A DNA stretch of 64,000 nucleotides from Hyphomicrobiales bacterium (GTDB taxonomy: Bacteria; Pseudomonadota; Alphaproteobacteria; Rhizobiales; Rhizobiaceae): NCBI GenBank assembly GCA_900472485.1, contig UCII01000029.1:1-64000 (forward strand), written 5' to 3'. Numbering within the stretch: position 1 is the stretch's first letter; every line of letters begins with the position of its first letter. Of the stretch, positions 27,017 through 34,737 are shown piece after piece. A model generated the notes under the pieces. It was not told where the DNA came from, made no database searches, and saw only the letters and a program-made list of their open reading frames with translations. The translations under genes were made by a program, and so were the position numbers.

Positions 27017-27146
27017 GGCTGCACGCTTGATGGTTAACTAATCGTCTTCCAACAGTGACGAGTTAACCGCTGCGGCGCAATGTAAACCATTTGTTAAGGT
27101 TAACGGCGAAGCGGGCCTGTGGATATCCCCTGCCCGATGGACGATA

Positions 27147-27803
27147 TTAGCCGTAGACACCGCGCACGATCCGCTTCAAGGCCGTTGCCGCCTTCTCCCA
27201 ATCCTTGCCGTTCTTCAAGGCGAGACCGGCGCATTGGTCGCTGACGGCCGCAGCCAGCACGATGTGCTGGATGGCGGCAAAGATCATGGCGTTGACCGCC
27301 TGGGCATCGACGCCCTTGGGCGGCACGAGCGAGCCGCGCATGCGCTCGATCCAGCCGGCGAGCGCCTTGGATCGGGCCTCGGATAGCCGGCGCACCTGCT
27401 CGCTATTTTCGGAGACTTCCCAGGCGACGATGCGGCGCATCAGCGGATCGGCGCGCAAAGCATCGAGAAACAGCATCGAAAGCCGCTCCATCAGATCGCC
27501 ATAGGTCAAAAGAAACATGCCGCCGGTGTCGTCAGGAATGCGATCCGTCACCCAGCTGCCGAGATCGGTCCCGATGGCTTCCACGAGGCCGTTCAAGCCG
27601 CCGTAATAGCGGTAAATCAGCTGCTTGTCGCAGCCGGCACCGCGGGCAACCGCATTGATACCGAAATTCTGGAATCCCTCCTCCGCCAGAAGTCGTTTGG
27701 CGGCATCGAGGATTGCCTGCTCAGTCGCGGCGCGATTGCGCACGCGCTTTTCCACGACAGGCATTTCCAAAGGGATTTTAACGGCAGCGTTTGCGGGGAC
27801 CAT
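27147..27803 (-). CDS. TetR/AcrR-family transcriptional regulator
   Basis: This 218-residue repressor-type regulator has an N-terminal helix-turn-helix: EQAILDAAKRLLAEEGFQNF, then INAVARGAGCDKQLIYRYYGGLNGLVEAI (about residues 27-75). The C-terminal ligand domain is all-helical and not informative about the effector. The true start may be internal at MPVVEKRV (codon 14), which would remove a nonconserved leader. It lies downstream of the parDE remnant on the same strand and 131 bases upstream of the small membrane gene pair, which it could regulate. Confidence 0.85.
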   Translation of the reverse strand: MVPANAAVKIPLEMPVVEKRVRNRAATEQAILDAAKRLLAEEGFQNFGINAVARGAGCDKQLIYRYYGGLNGLVEAIGTDLGSWVTDRIPDDTGGMFLLTYGDLMERLSMLFLDALRADPLMRRIVAWEVSENSEQVRRLSEARSKALAGWIERMRGSLVPPKGVDAQAVNAMIFAAIQHIVLAAAVSDQCAGLALKNGKDWEKAATALKRIVRGVYG

Positions 27804-27956
27804 CGATTCGACTCCACTCTGTCACCGAGCGGTGAATAACAAGCCAAGTCGCCCTGAACAACAAAACCGTCAGGCCTCTCTCCGTCAAAACGCGCGAATC
27901 CACAGATTAGAGAAACTGACCAAACCACACTGTCGTTTCGGACGCCAGACATCTCG

Positions 27957-28255
27957 TCAAAGATGCCGACCGACATCCATTCGCCGGTGCAATATGCGAA
28001 TGATCGCGATTTTACCATCCCGCAAAAGATAGTAGATCACATGGGACCCTACGGCATATTTGAAATAGCCGTCGCGGATGTCAGTCGCGCGGCCAATTTT
28101 CAGACCGGATGCCAATCCCTCGAAAGCCTCGACGATTTCGGCATGGTAGATCTCGGCTGCCTTACAGACCAGTTCTCGACCGTATATCGCCAGATACCTT
28201 CAAGATCGGCCACCGCAAGCGGGGAAAGACCGTACTTGCGAGGCCTATTCACCAT
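27957..28255 (-). pseudogene. parE: ParE-type toxin with a single-base frameshift
   Basis: Frame 1 from ATG 28255 reads as a normal ParE N terminus (RKYGLSPLAVADLEGIWRYT, then VENWSVRQ). Just after Gln, near 28155-28160, the frame breaks. The next frame reads EIYHAEIVEAFEGLASGL and continues through GYFKYAVGSHVIYYLLRDGK to the family ending RILHRRMDVGRHL and TGA at 27957. Restoring one G at CAG-CCGAG joins the two into a roughly 98-residue RelE/ParE toxin. As sequenced, translation stops at a TGA near 28100 after about 50 codons. Either the toxin is inactivated or the base is a sequencing error. The start overlaps the parD stop by 11 bases, as in intact operons. Confidence 0.85.
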
Positions 28256-28490
28256 AGGTCGTGCGCATTCGCTTGAGGAATGCGGCGTTATCGAAGGAAG
28301 CAACCTCCCCGGATTCCTCACCGGCGATCAACGCATTCTGTAGGACTTTGACCTTTACCTCGTGCTCTTCAAGCAGGCGCAGACCTGCGCGAACGACATC
28401 ACTGGCAGAGCCATACCGGCCTGTCTTTATCTGTGCCTCGATAAAGGCGCTGAAATGATCTCCCAGCGAGACGGATGTGTTGCGAGCCAT
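28245..28490 (-). CDS. parD: ParD-type antitoxin
   Basis: This 81-residue antitoxin has an N-terminal ribbon-helix-helix DNA-binding segment, NTSVSLGDHFSAFIEAQIKTG with RYGSASDVVRAGLRLLEEHE after it. A charged C-terminal arm would wrap the toxin. It starts at ATG 28490 (family start MARNTSVSLG). It probably represses its own promoter together with ParE. It is intact while the adjacent toxin is frameshifted, a common end state of plasmid-type addiction modules on chromosomes. Confidence 0.88.
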   Translation of the reverse strand: MARNTSVSLGDHFSAFIEAQIKTGRYGSASDVVRAGLRLLEEHEVKVKVLQNALIAGEESGEVASFDNAAFLKRMRTTYGE

Positions 28491-28575
28491 GAAGCCCTCC
28501 TTGCCGATACCAACAGATAATAAATATTGGTATCGCATCAATCAAGGATGTCGCGACAGAACTGCTGGCGCAGTG

Positions 28576-30234
28576 CTATGTCGCCGGCGGATACAGCAGA
28601 TCGACGATGTAGCTGGCGTCGAAGCGTGAATCGAGCATGCCATAGGTCGCGCGCCAGCCACCGGCAAGACGGGTTTCGATGAAGGCATCGGCGATCTTGC
28701 CAGCTCCGAGGCGATAAAGCTCGGCCGCACCGGCTGCGAGCGCCAGTTGTTCCACCAGCAAACGGGCGGCGCCTTCATCCTGTTCGCAAAGCGCCATGGC
28801 GGCACGCAGGACGTCGATGGTCTTCTTGCCGGCTGGGCCGAGATCGCGGGCAAGGCTGGCAAAGACTGTTTCGAACAGGTCCTTGCCTCGGTTCAACACG
28901 CGCAGAACGTCGAGTGCCATGACATTGCCGGAGCCTTCCCAGATCGCATTGACAGGGGCCTCGCGGTAGTGGCGGGCAATCGGACGCTCTTCGATGTAGC
29001 CGCTGCCGCCGATGCACTCCATGGCCTCATAGATCAGTGCCGGCGCGATCTTGCAGCACCAGTATTTGGCAACCGGCGTCATGACCCGCGCATAGGCCGC
29101 ATCCTCTGTGCTGCCGCTTGCCTTGTCGAAGGCTTCGGCCAGGCGGAAGGCGAGCGCGGTTGCGGCAGCGACATCGAGCGCCATATCGGCGAGCACGCGC
29201 GTCATGATTGGCTGGTTGACCAGCATCTTGCCGAAGACGCTGCGGCCGCGCGCATGATGCACGGCCTCGGCGAGCGAGGCACGCATGATGCCGGCAGAGG
29301 CCAGCGCGCAGTCGAGCCGCGTCAGCGTCACCATGTCGAGGATCGTGCGGATGCCGGCATCCGGTGCGCCGAGCAGGAAGCCGAACGTATCGGTGAACTC
29401 GACTTCGGAGGAGGCATTCGAGCGGTTGCCGAGCTTATCCTTCAGCCTCTGGAAATGCAGACCGTTGGCCGAGCCATCCTCCAAAAGACGCGGCACCAGG
29501 AAGCAGCCCATGCCGTCCTTGGTCTGAGCGAGCATGATGAAGGCGTCGCTCATCGGCGCCGACATGAACCACTTATGGCCCGAGAGCCGGTAAATACCTT
29601 CGCTTACCTTGTCGGCGCTCGTCTTGTTGGCGCGCACGTCCGTGCCGCCCTGCTTTTCCGTCATGCCCATGCCGATGGTGACGGCGCTCTTCTGCATGGC
29701 GGGCTTGTTGGACGAGTCGTACTTACGCGAGAGAATCTTCGGTGCCCAATCCTTCTGCACTGCTGGGGAGGCCATCATGGCGGCGACGGAGGCACTGGTC
29801 ATCGTGAGAGGGCAGAGATGGCCGCATTCGAGCTGCGCGGTCAGATAGAAGCGGGCGGCGCGTACCTTGTGCGACTGGCCCCTTGCCTCGGGATCGGCCT
29901 GCGCATCCCAGATCGAGGAATGCAGGCCCATTGCCATGGAGCGGCGCATCAGCGCGTGCCAGGCGGGGTGAAATTCGACGACATCCAGACGCTCGCCGCG
30001 CGGTCCATGGGTGCGCAGCTGTGGCGTGCCCTGGTTCGCCATGCGCGCCAGTTCCTGCGCCTCATGCGAGGTGACGAAACGACCATGCTGCTCCAGCTCT
30101 TCCCGTATCGAACGCGGCAGGCCGGAGGTGAGATCGACGATCAGCGGATCGGAACGATAGGCATTGATTCCGGTCCAGAGGCTCGGCTGGTTCAGGTCGG
30201 CAAAGGGGTCGTCAGTCCGGGTCGGTTGGGTCAT
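28576..30234 (-). CDS. aidB: AidB-like acyl-CoA dehydrogenase
   Basis: This 552-residue flavoprotein matches E. coli AidB along its length. Shared segments include RLDVVEFHPAWHALMRRSM, CGHLCPLTMTSAS, GMGMTEKQGGTDVR, LSGHKWFMSAPMSDAFIMLAQ, RLKDKLGNRSNASSEVEF, and IWEGSGNVMALDVLRVLN. AidB belongs to the adaptive response to alkylation in E. coli, where it binds DNA through a C-terminal domain and may protect it. ATG 30234 fits the homology start. It is divergent from pyrB with 184 bases between starts. No Ada-type or LexA box is evident there. Confidence 0.88.
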   Translation of the reverse strand: MTQPTRTDDPFADLNQPSLWTGINAYRSDPLIVDLTSGLPRSIREELEQHGRFVTSHEAQELARMANQGTPQLRTHGPRGERLDVVEFHPAWHALMRRSMAMGLHSSIWDAQADPEARGQSHKVRAARFYLTAQLECGHLCPLTMTSASVAAMMASPAVQKDWAPKILSRKYDSSNKPAMQKSAVTIGMGMTEKQGGTDVRANKTSADKVSEGIYRLSGHKWFMSAPMSDAFIMLAQTKDGMGCFLVPRLLEDGSANGLHFQRLKDKLGNRSNASSEVEFTDTFGFLLGAPDAGIRTILDMVTLTRLDCALASAGIMRASLAEAVHHARGRSVFGKMLVNQPIMTRVLADMALDVAAATALAFRLAEAFDKASGSTEDAAYARVMTPVAKYWCCKIAPALIYEAMECIGGSGYIEERPIARHYREAPVNAIWEGSGNVMALDVLRVLNRGKDLFETVFASLARDLGPAGKKTIDVLRAAMALCEQDEGAARLLVEQLALAAGAAELYRLGAGKIADAFIETRLAGGWRATYGMLDSRFDASYIVDLLYPPAT

Positions 30235-30418
30235 GAATCGCTTGTAGAGCAAGTGGGTTGCAAAGGGAAACTGGAAGTTACGTCTCCCACCGGCATCGCT
30301 CCTGTAGCGGGATTCGGGCGAAATTGCATGGGGAACAAACGGCCTCGGCACATACCCACGCTTGCCCCATCGGCGCTCCCTCTTTATAGACCGCCTGACG
30401 AAATCCGGAGGCAGGTTC

Positions 30419-31375
30419 ATGGTCTTCTTTCCCCACCGCCACCTCATTGGCATCAAGGGCCTCACCGAGCAGGATATCACCTATCTTCTCGACAAGGCCG
30501 ACGAGGCGGTCAAGATCAGCCGCCAGCGCGAGAAAAAGACATCGACGCTTCGCGGTCTCACGCAGATCAATCTCTTCTTCGAAGCATCGACGCGCACGCA
30601 ATCCTCCTTCGAGCTGGCCGGAAAACGGCTGGGCGCCGATGTGATGAACATGTCGGTCGGCAACTCCTCGGTCAAAAAGGGCGAGACGCTGATCGACACG
30701 GCGATGACGCTGAATGCCATGCGGCCCGACGTGCTTGTCATCCGCCATTCGAGCGCGGGCGCTGCCGCGCTCCTGGCGCAGAAGGTCTCCTGCTCCGTCG
30801 TCAACGCCGGCGATGGCCAGCACGAGCATCCGACTCAGGCCCTGCTCGACGCGCTGACGATCCGCCGCGCCAAGGGCAAGCTCTCGCGCATCATCGTCGC
30901 GATCTGCGGCGACGTGCTGCATTCGCGCGTGGCCCGCTCCAATATCCTGCTTCTCAACGCCATGGGCGCACGCGTCCGCGTCGTCGCACCCGCCACGCTG
31001 CTGCCGGCCGGCATCGCCGACATGGGCGTTGAAGTCTTCCATTCGATGAAAGAAGGGCTGAAGGATGCCGACGTTGTGATGATGCTGCGGCTGCAGCGCG
31101 AGCGCATGTCAGGGGCCTTCGTGCCCTCGGTGCGCGAATATTATCACTTCTACGGGCTCGACGCCGAGACCTTGAAGGCGGCCAAGGAGGATGCGTTGGT
31201 CATGCACCCAGGGCCGATGAACCGCGGGGTGGAAATAGCCTCAGAGGTGGCCGACGGTCCGCAAAGCGTCATCGCCGAACAGGTCGAGATGGGCGTCGCC
31301 GTCCGCATGGCCGTGATGGAGACCCTGCTCGTTTCGCAGAACCAGGGGCCTCGCAGCGAGGGAGTGGGCGCATGA
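30419..31375 (+). CDS. pyrB: Aspartate carbamoyltransferase catalytic subunit
   Basis: This enzyme makes carbamoyl-aspartate in pyrimidine synthesis. It has 318 residues. The carbamoyl-phosphate motif STRTQSSFE is near residue 56, the substrate loop GNSSVKKGET follows, and HPTQALLDA is near 138. The start at ATG 30419 is preceded by GGAG. It overlaps pyrC' by 4 bases (ATGA), so the pair is translationally coupled, as in pseudomonads, where the second protein stabilises the first. Confidence 0.96.
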   Translation: MVFFPHRHLIGIKGLTEQDITYLLDKADEAVKISRQREKKTSTLRGLTQINLFFEASTRTQSSFELAGKRLGADVMNMSVGNSSVKKGETLIDTAMTLNAMRPDVLVIRHSSAGAAALLAQKVSCSVVNAGDGQHEHPTQALLDALTIRRAKGKLSRIIVAICGDVLHSRVARSNILLLNAMGARVRVVAPATLLPAGIADMGVEVFHSMKEGLKDADVVMMLRLQRERMSGAFVPSVREYYHFYGLDAETLKAAKEDALVMHPGPMNRGVEIASEVADGPQSVIAEQVEMGVAVRMAVMETLLVSQNQGPRSEGVGA

Positions 31376-32661
31376 CCAACTCGATCGTCCTTCAGAATGT
31401 CCGCATCATCGATCCCTCGCGCAATTTCGATGAGATCGGCACGATCGTCGTCGAAGACGGTGTGATCGTAGCCTCCGGCAAGGATGCGAAGAGCCACGCC
31501 GTGCCGAAGGGCGCGACCGTTCGCGATTGCCATGGGCTTGTCGCCATCCCCGGCCTGGTCGATGCGCGCGTGCATGTCGGCGAGCCTGGTGGTGAACATC
31601 GCGAAACCATCGCCTCTGCGAGCCGCGCGGCTGCGGCCGGCGGCGTCACTTCCTTCATCATGATGCCGGACACGGACCCGGTCATCGATGATATTGCCCT
31701 CGTCGAATTCGTCCGCAAAACGGCACGCGATACGGCCGTCGTCAATGTTTATCCGGCAGCGGCTCTTACCAAGGGGCTGGTCGGCGAAGAGATGACGGAA
31801 ATCGGCTTGCTGCGCGAAGCTGGAGCCGTCGTGTTCACCGACGCGCATTCCAGCGTCCACGACAGTCAGGTTCTGCGTCGCATCATGACCTATGCGCGCG
31901 AATTCGGCGTCGTCATTTCCTGCGAGACACGCGATAAATATCTCGGCGCAAACGGCGTCATGCATGAAGGCCTGCTCGCAAGCTGGCTTGGCCTTTCGGG
32001 CATTCCGAAAGAGGCCGAACTGATCCCGCTGGAGCGCGACCTCCGCATCGCGACGCTGACCCGCAGCCATTATCACGCCGCCATGATCTCCGTGCCGGAA
32101 TCGGCGGAGGCAATCCGCCTCGCCCGCTCGCGTGGCGCCAAGGTCACCTGCGGCATCTCCATCAACAATCTCGCGCTCAACGAGAACGACATCGGCGAGT
32201 ACCGGACCTTCTTCAAGCTCTATCCGCCACTGCGCTCCGAGGATGACCGCACAGGCATGATCGAGGCGCTGGCCGACGGCACGATCGACATCATCGTCTC
32301 CTCGCATGATCCGCAAGATGTCGATACGAAACGCCTGCCGTTCGGCGAGGCAGAGGACGGTGCGGTCGGGCTGGAAACGCTGCTTCCGGCAGCGCTCCGG
32401 CTCTATCATAGTGGCCAAGTCAGCCTGATGCGGCTCGTCGATGCGCTCTCGACGCGGCCGGCGCAGATCTTCGGGCTGCCCGCCGGCACACTGAAGCCCG
32501 GCGCCAAAGCGGATATCGCTCTCGTCGATCTCGACGAGCCTTGGCTTGTCGCAAAAGACATGCTTTTGTCGCGCTCGAAGAATACGCCCTTCGAAGATGC
32601 GAGAATGAGCGGCCGGGCGGTTGCAACCTATGTCGCCGGCAAGCTGGTTCACAGTCTCTAA
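31372..32661 (+). CDS. pyrC: Dihydroorotase-like protein lacking metal ligands (PyrC')
   Basis: This 429-residue amidohydrolase-fold protein is usually annotated as dihydroorotase. The first metal motif DxHxH reads DARVHVGEPGGEH, so the first His is Arg. The later His in the CHVS-type motif is missing (HAAMISVPES), while the final Asp survives in VSSHDPQDVD. It therefore looks like the inactive DHOase homologue known to support PyrB assembly in other bacteria, with a true PyrC elsewhere. It overlaps pyrB by 4 bases and precedes plsY by 34 bases. Confidence 0.85.
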   Translation: MTNSIVLQNVRIIDPSRNFDEIGTIVVEDGVIVASGKDAKSHAVPKGATVRDCHGLVAIPGLVDARVHVGEPGGEHRETIASASRAAAAGGVTSFIMMPDTDPVIDDIALVEFVRKTARDTAVVNVYPAAALTKGLVGEEMTEIGLLREAGAVVFTDAHSSVHDSQVLRRIMTYAREFGVVISCETRDKYLGANGVMHEGLLASWLGLSGIPKEAELIPLERDLRIATLTRSHYHAAMISVPESAEAIRLARSRGAKVTCGISINNLALNENDIGEYRTFFKLYPPLRSEDDRTGMIEALADGTIDIIVSSHDPQDVDTKRLPFGEAEDGAVGLETLLPAALRLYHSGQVSLMRLVDALSTRPAQIFGLPAGTLKPGAKADIALVDLDEPWLVAKDMLLSRSKNTPFEDARMSGRAVATYVAGKLVHSL

Positions 32662-32695
32662 GGCAAGCGCCAGGGTTTACGGAGAATGAGACGCG

Positions 32696-33313
32696 ATGGC
32701 TGATTTCTGGACTTGGCAGCTTACCCTGCAGACCGCGCTGGCAGCTCTGGTCATCGGCTATCTGCTCGGCTCCATCCCATTCGGCCTCCTGCTGACCCGC
32801 ATGGCCGGGCTCGGCGACGTGCGCAACATCGGTTCGGGCAATATCGGCGCGACCAACGTGCTGCGCACCGGCAATAAGGGGCTTGCGGCCGCAACCCTGC
32901 TACTCGATGCCTTCAAGGGTACGGCCGCCGTGCTGATCACCGCGCATTTCTTTGGCGAGGATGCCGGCGTTCTTGCCGGCTTTGCCGCCTTCATCGGTCA
33001 CATCTTCCCGGTTTGGATCGGCTTCAAGGGCGGCAAGGGTGTCGCCACCTATCTCGGCATCCTGCTCGGGCTTGCACCGTTGATGGCCCTGATCTTTGCC
33101 ATCGTCTGGTTGGCGATCGCCTTTACCACCCGCTACTCCTCGCTTTCCGCGCTGGTTGCAACTCTTGTCATCCCGGTTGTATTGTGGATATTGGGCGCCG
33201 ATAAGATCGCCGCCGTCATGGCGCTGATGACCGTTATCTCCTGGTACAAGCATAGGGCCAATATTGCCCGGCTGACCGCGGGAACGGAAGGCAAGATCGG
33301 AGCAAAGGGATAA
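32696..33313 (+). CDS. plsY: Acyl-phosphate:glycerol-3-phosphate acyltransferase
   Basis: This 205-residue inner-membrane enzyme transfers acyl groups from acyl-phosphate to glycerol-3-phosphate, starting phospholipid synthesis. Its membrane segments alternate with three short conserved motifs: SIPFGLLLTR, GSGNIGATNVLRTGNKGLA and HIFPVWIGFKGGKGVATYLG. Its stop codon overlaps the dprA start as TAATG. Confidence 0.95.
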   Translation: MADFWTWQLTLQTALAALVIGYLLGSIPFGLLLTRMAGLGDVRNIGSGNIGATNVLRTGNKGLAAATLLLDAFKGTAAVLITAHFFGEDAGVLAGFAAFIGHIFPVWIGFKGGKGVATYLGILLGLAPLMALIFAIVWLAIAFTTRYSSLSALVATLVIPVVLWILGADKIAAVMALMTVISWYKHRANIARLTAGTEGKIGAKG

Positions 33314-34461
33314 TGGACACAGGCAGCGCAAGACGGACCGGAGTTGCGCTGACCGAAAAACAAAGGATCGCCTGGCTTAGGCTCATCCGCTCCGACAATG
33401 TCGGTCCCTCCACTTTCCGCGATCTCATCAATCACTATGGTTCGGCCGAAGCCGCTCTGGCCGCGCTGCCGGAGCTTTCGCAGCGCGGCGGCTCGACGCG
33501 CGCGATCCGCATTGCCGATGAGCGAGACGCACTGCGGGAGCTGGAATCGGCACACCGCTTCGGGGCGCGTTTCGTCGGCATCGGCGAACCGGATTATCCC
33601 CCTGTCCTTCGCGAGATCGATGGCGCGCCGCCGCTGCTTGCCGTCAAAGGCAACATGTCCGTAGCGACGAGACCGGCCATCGGCATGGTCGGCTCGCGAA
33701 ATGCCTCGATCAGCGGCGCCAAATTCACCGCCATGATTGCACGCATCTGCGGCGAGGCCGGTTATGCCGTAGTCTCGGGCCTGGCGCGCGGCATCGACAC
33801 GGCCGCTCATCGCGCCAGCCTTGCGTCCGGCACGATCGCCGCCATGGCGGGCGGGCTCGACCAGCCCTACCCACCTGAGAATATCGGCCTGCTCAATGAC
33901 ATCTGGGATGGCAACGGGCTTGCCGTCAGCGAGATGCCGTTCGGCTGGGAACCTCGGGCGCGCGATTTTCCACGCCGTAATCGACTTATTGCGGGCATAT
34001 CGCTCGGTGTCGTGGTCGTCGAGGCGGCAACCCGCTCCGGCTCGCTGATCACGGCGCGCCTTGCCGGAGAATTCGGCAGGCTTGTCTTTGCCGTTCCCGG
34101 CTCGCCGCTCGATCCGCGCTGCGAAGGGACGAATGGCCTGCTGAAAGATGGCGCGATGATCGTAACAACGCCGGATGACGTCGTCGAAGCGCTGCGGCCG
34201 CTCGCCGAGCCGGACCTTTTTCGCCCGCGCCCCGCAACAGCACCTATCGAAAGAAGCAAGCCGCTCTCCATGCCGCCCGATGATGCCGAGCGCGACCACA
34301 TCGTCGAAGCGCTCGGACCGACACCGGTCGAGATCGACGATATCGTCCGCCATACCGGCCTGCCGATATCGGCCGTTCACTCCGTTCTTCTCGAACTCGA
34401 CATGGCCGGCCGGCTGCATCGGCATCCCGGCGGACTGGTGTCGATCTCGATGCTGGATTGA
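33313..34461 (+). CDS. dprA: DNA-processing protein DprA
   Basis: This cytoplasmic protein protects incoming single-stranded DNA and loads RecA during transformation; it is also conserved in noncompetent bacteria. It has 382 residues: an N-terminal SAM-like helical region (about 15-90), a Rossmann-type core with GMVGSRNASISGAKF and GYAVVSGLARGIDTAAH (about 115-165), the PRRNRLIAGIS segment, and a C-terminal winged-helix domain (about 315-380). It starts within the plsY stop codon (TAATG). Confidence 0.94.
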   Translation: MDTGSARRTGVALTEKQRIAWLRLIRSDNVGPSTFRDLINHYGSAEAALAALPELSQRGGSTRAIRIADERDALRELESAHRFGARFVGIGEPDYPPVLREIDGAPPLLAVKGNMSVATRPAIGMVGSRNASISGAKFTAMIARICGEAGYAVVSGLARGIDTAAHRASLASGTIAAMAGGLDQPYPPENIGLLNDIWDGNGLAVSEMPFGWEPRARDFPRRNRLIAGISLGVVVVEAATRSGSLITARLAGEFGRLVFAVPGSPLDPRCEGTNGLLKDGAMIVTTPDDVVEALRPLAEPDLFRPRPATAPIERSKPLSMPPDDAERDHIVEALGPTPVEIDDIVRHTGLPISAVHSVLLELDMAGRLHRHPGGLVSISMLD

Positions 34462-34523
34462 AAACTGTGACACGCGTACCGATTCTAAGCATCGCATCGT
34501 CGCGCCAAGCGCAAAAATCGCAT

Positions 34524-34627
34524 TACAGCGCCGCGCGTCACATAAGATGCGCAAAGGTCGCTGTAGCACGTTAAAGGTGCTGCATAATTTTATGCTTCAA
34601 TCGATTCCGATTTAAGGAATTATGCAG
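34524..34627. repeat. Structured intergenic repeat upstream of topA
   Basis: Successive stems fill this stretch: TACAGCG/CGCTGTA (34524-34530 with 34559-34565) enclosing GCGCGTC/GATGCGC, then GCAC/GTGC, then CTGCATAAT/ATTATGCAG (34580-34588 with 34619-34627) enclosing AATCG-ATTC-CGATT. The sequence resembles a short intergenic element I recall from many Rhizobium and Agrobacterium genomes. That recall is unverified and no second copy is seen in this window. The rest of the 276-base gap holds a possible promoter (CTTGAC near 34633) for topA. Confidence 0.55.
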
Positions 34628-34737
34628 TAGCCTCTTGACCGCGACGATTTCCCTGTCCATGTCGGAAGGCCGGGAAGACGGAAAAACCCGGTATCTCCCG
34701 CGTCTTATACCGGCGCGACCTCGTATTCAGAGACTTG

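Noticed and set aside
30235..30418. Possible Ada-type or LexA control of aidB
   Set aside because: The aidB-pyrB divergent gap has no GTTC-N7-GTTC and no clear Ada box; a lone GAAC is not enough.
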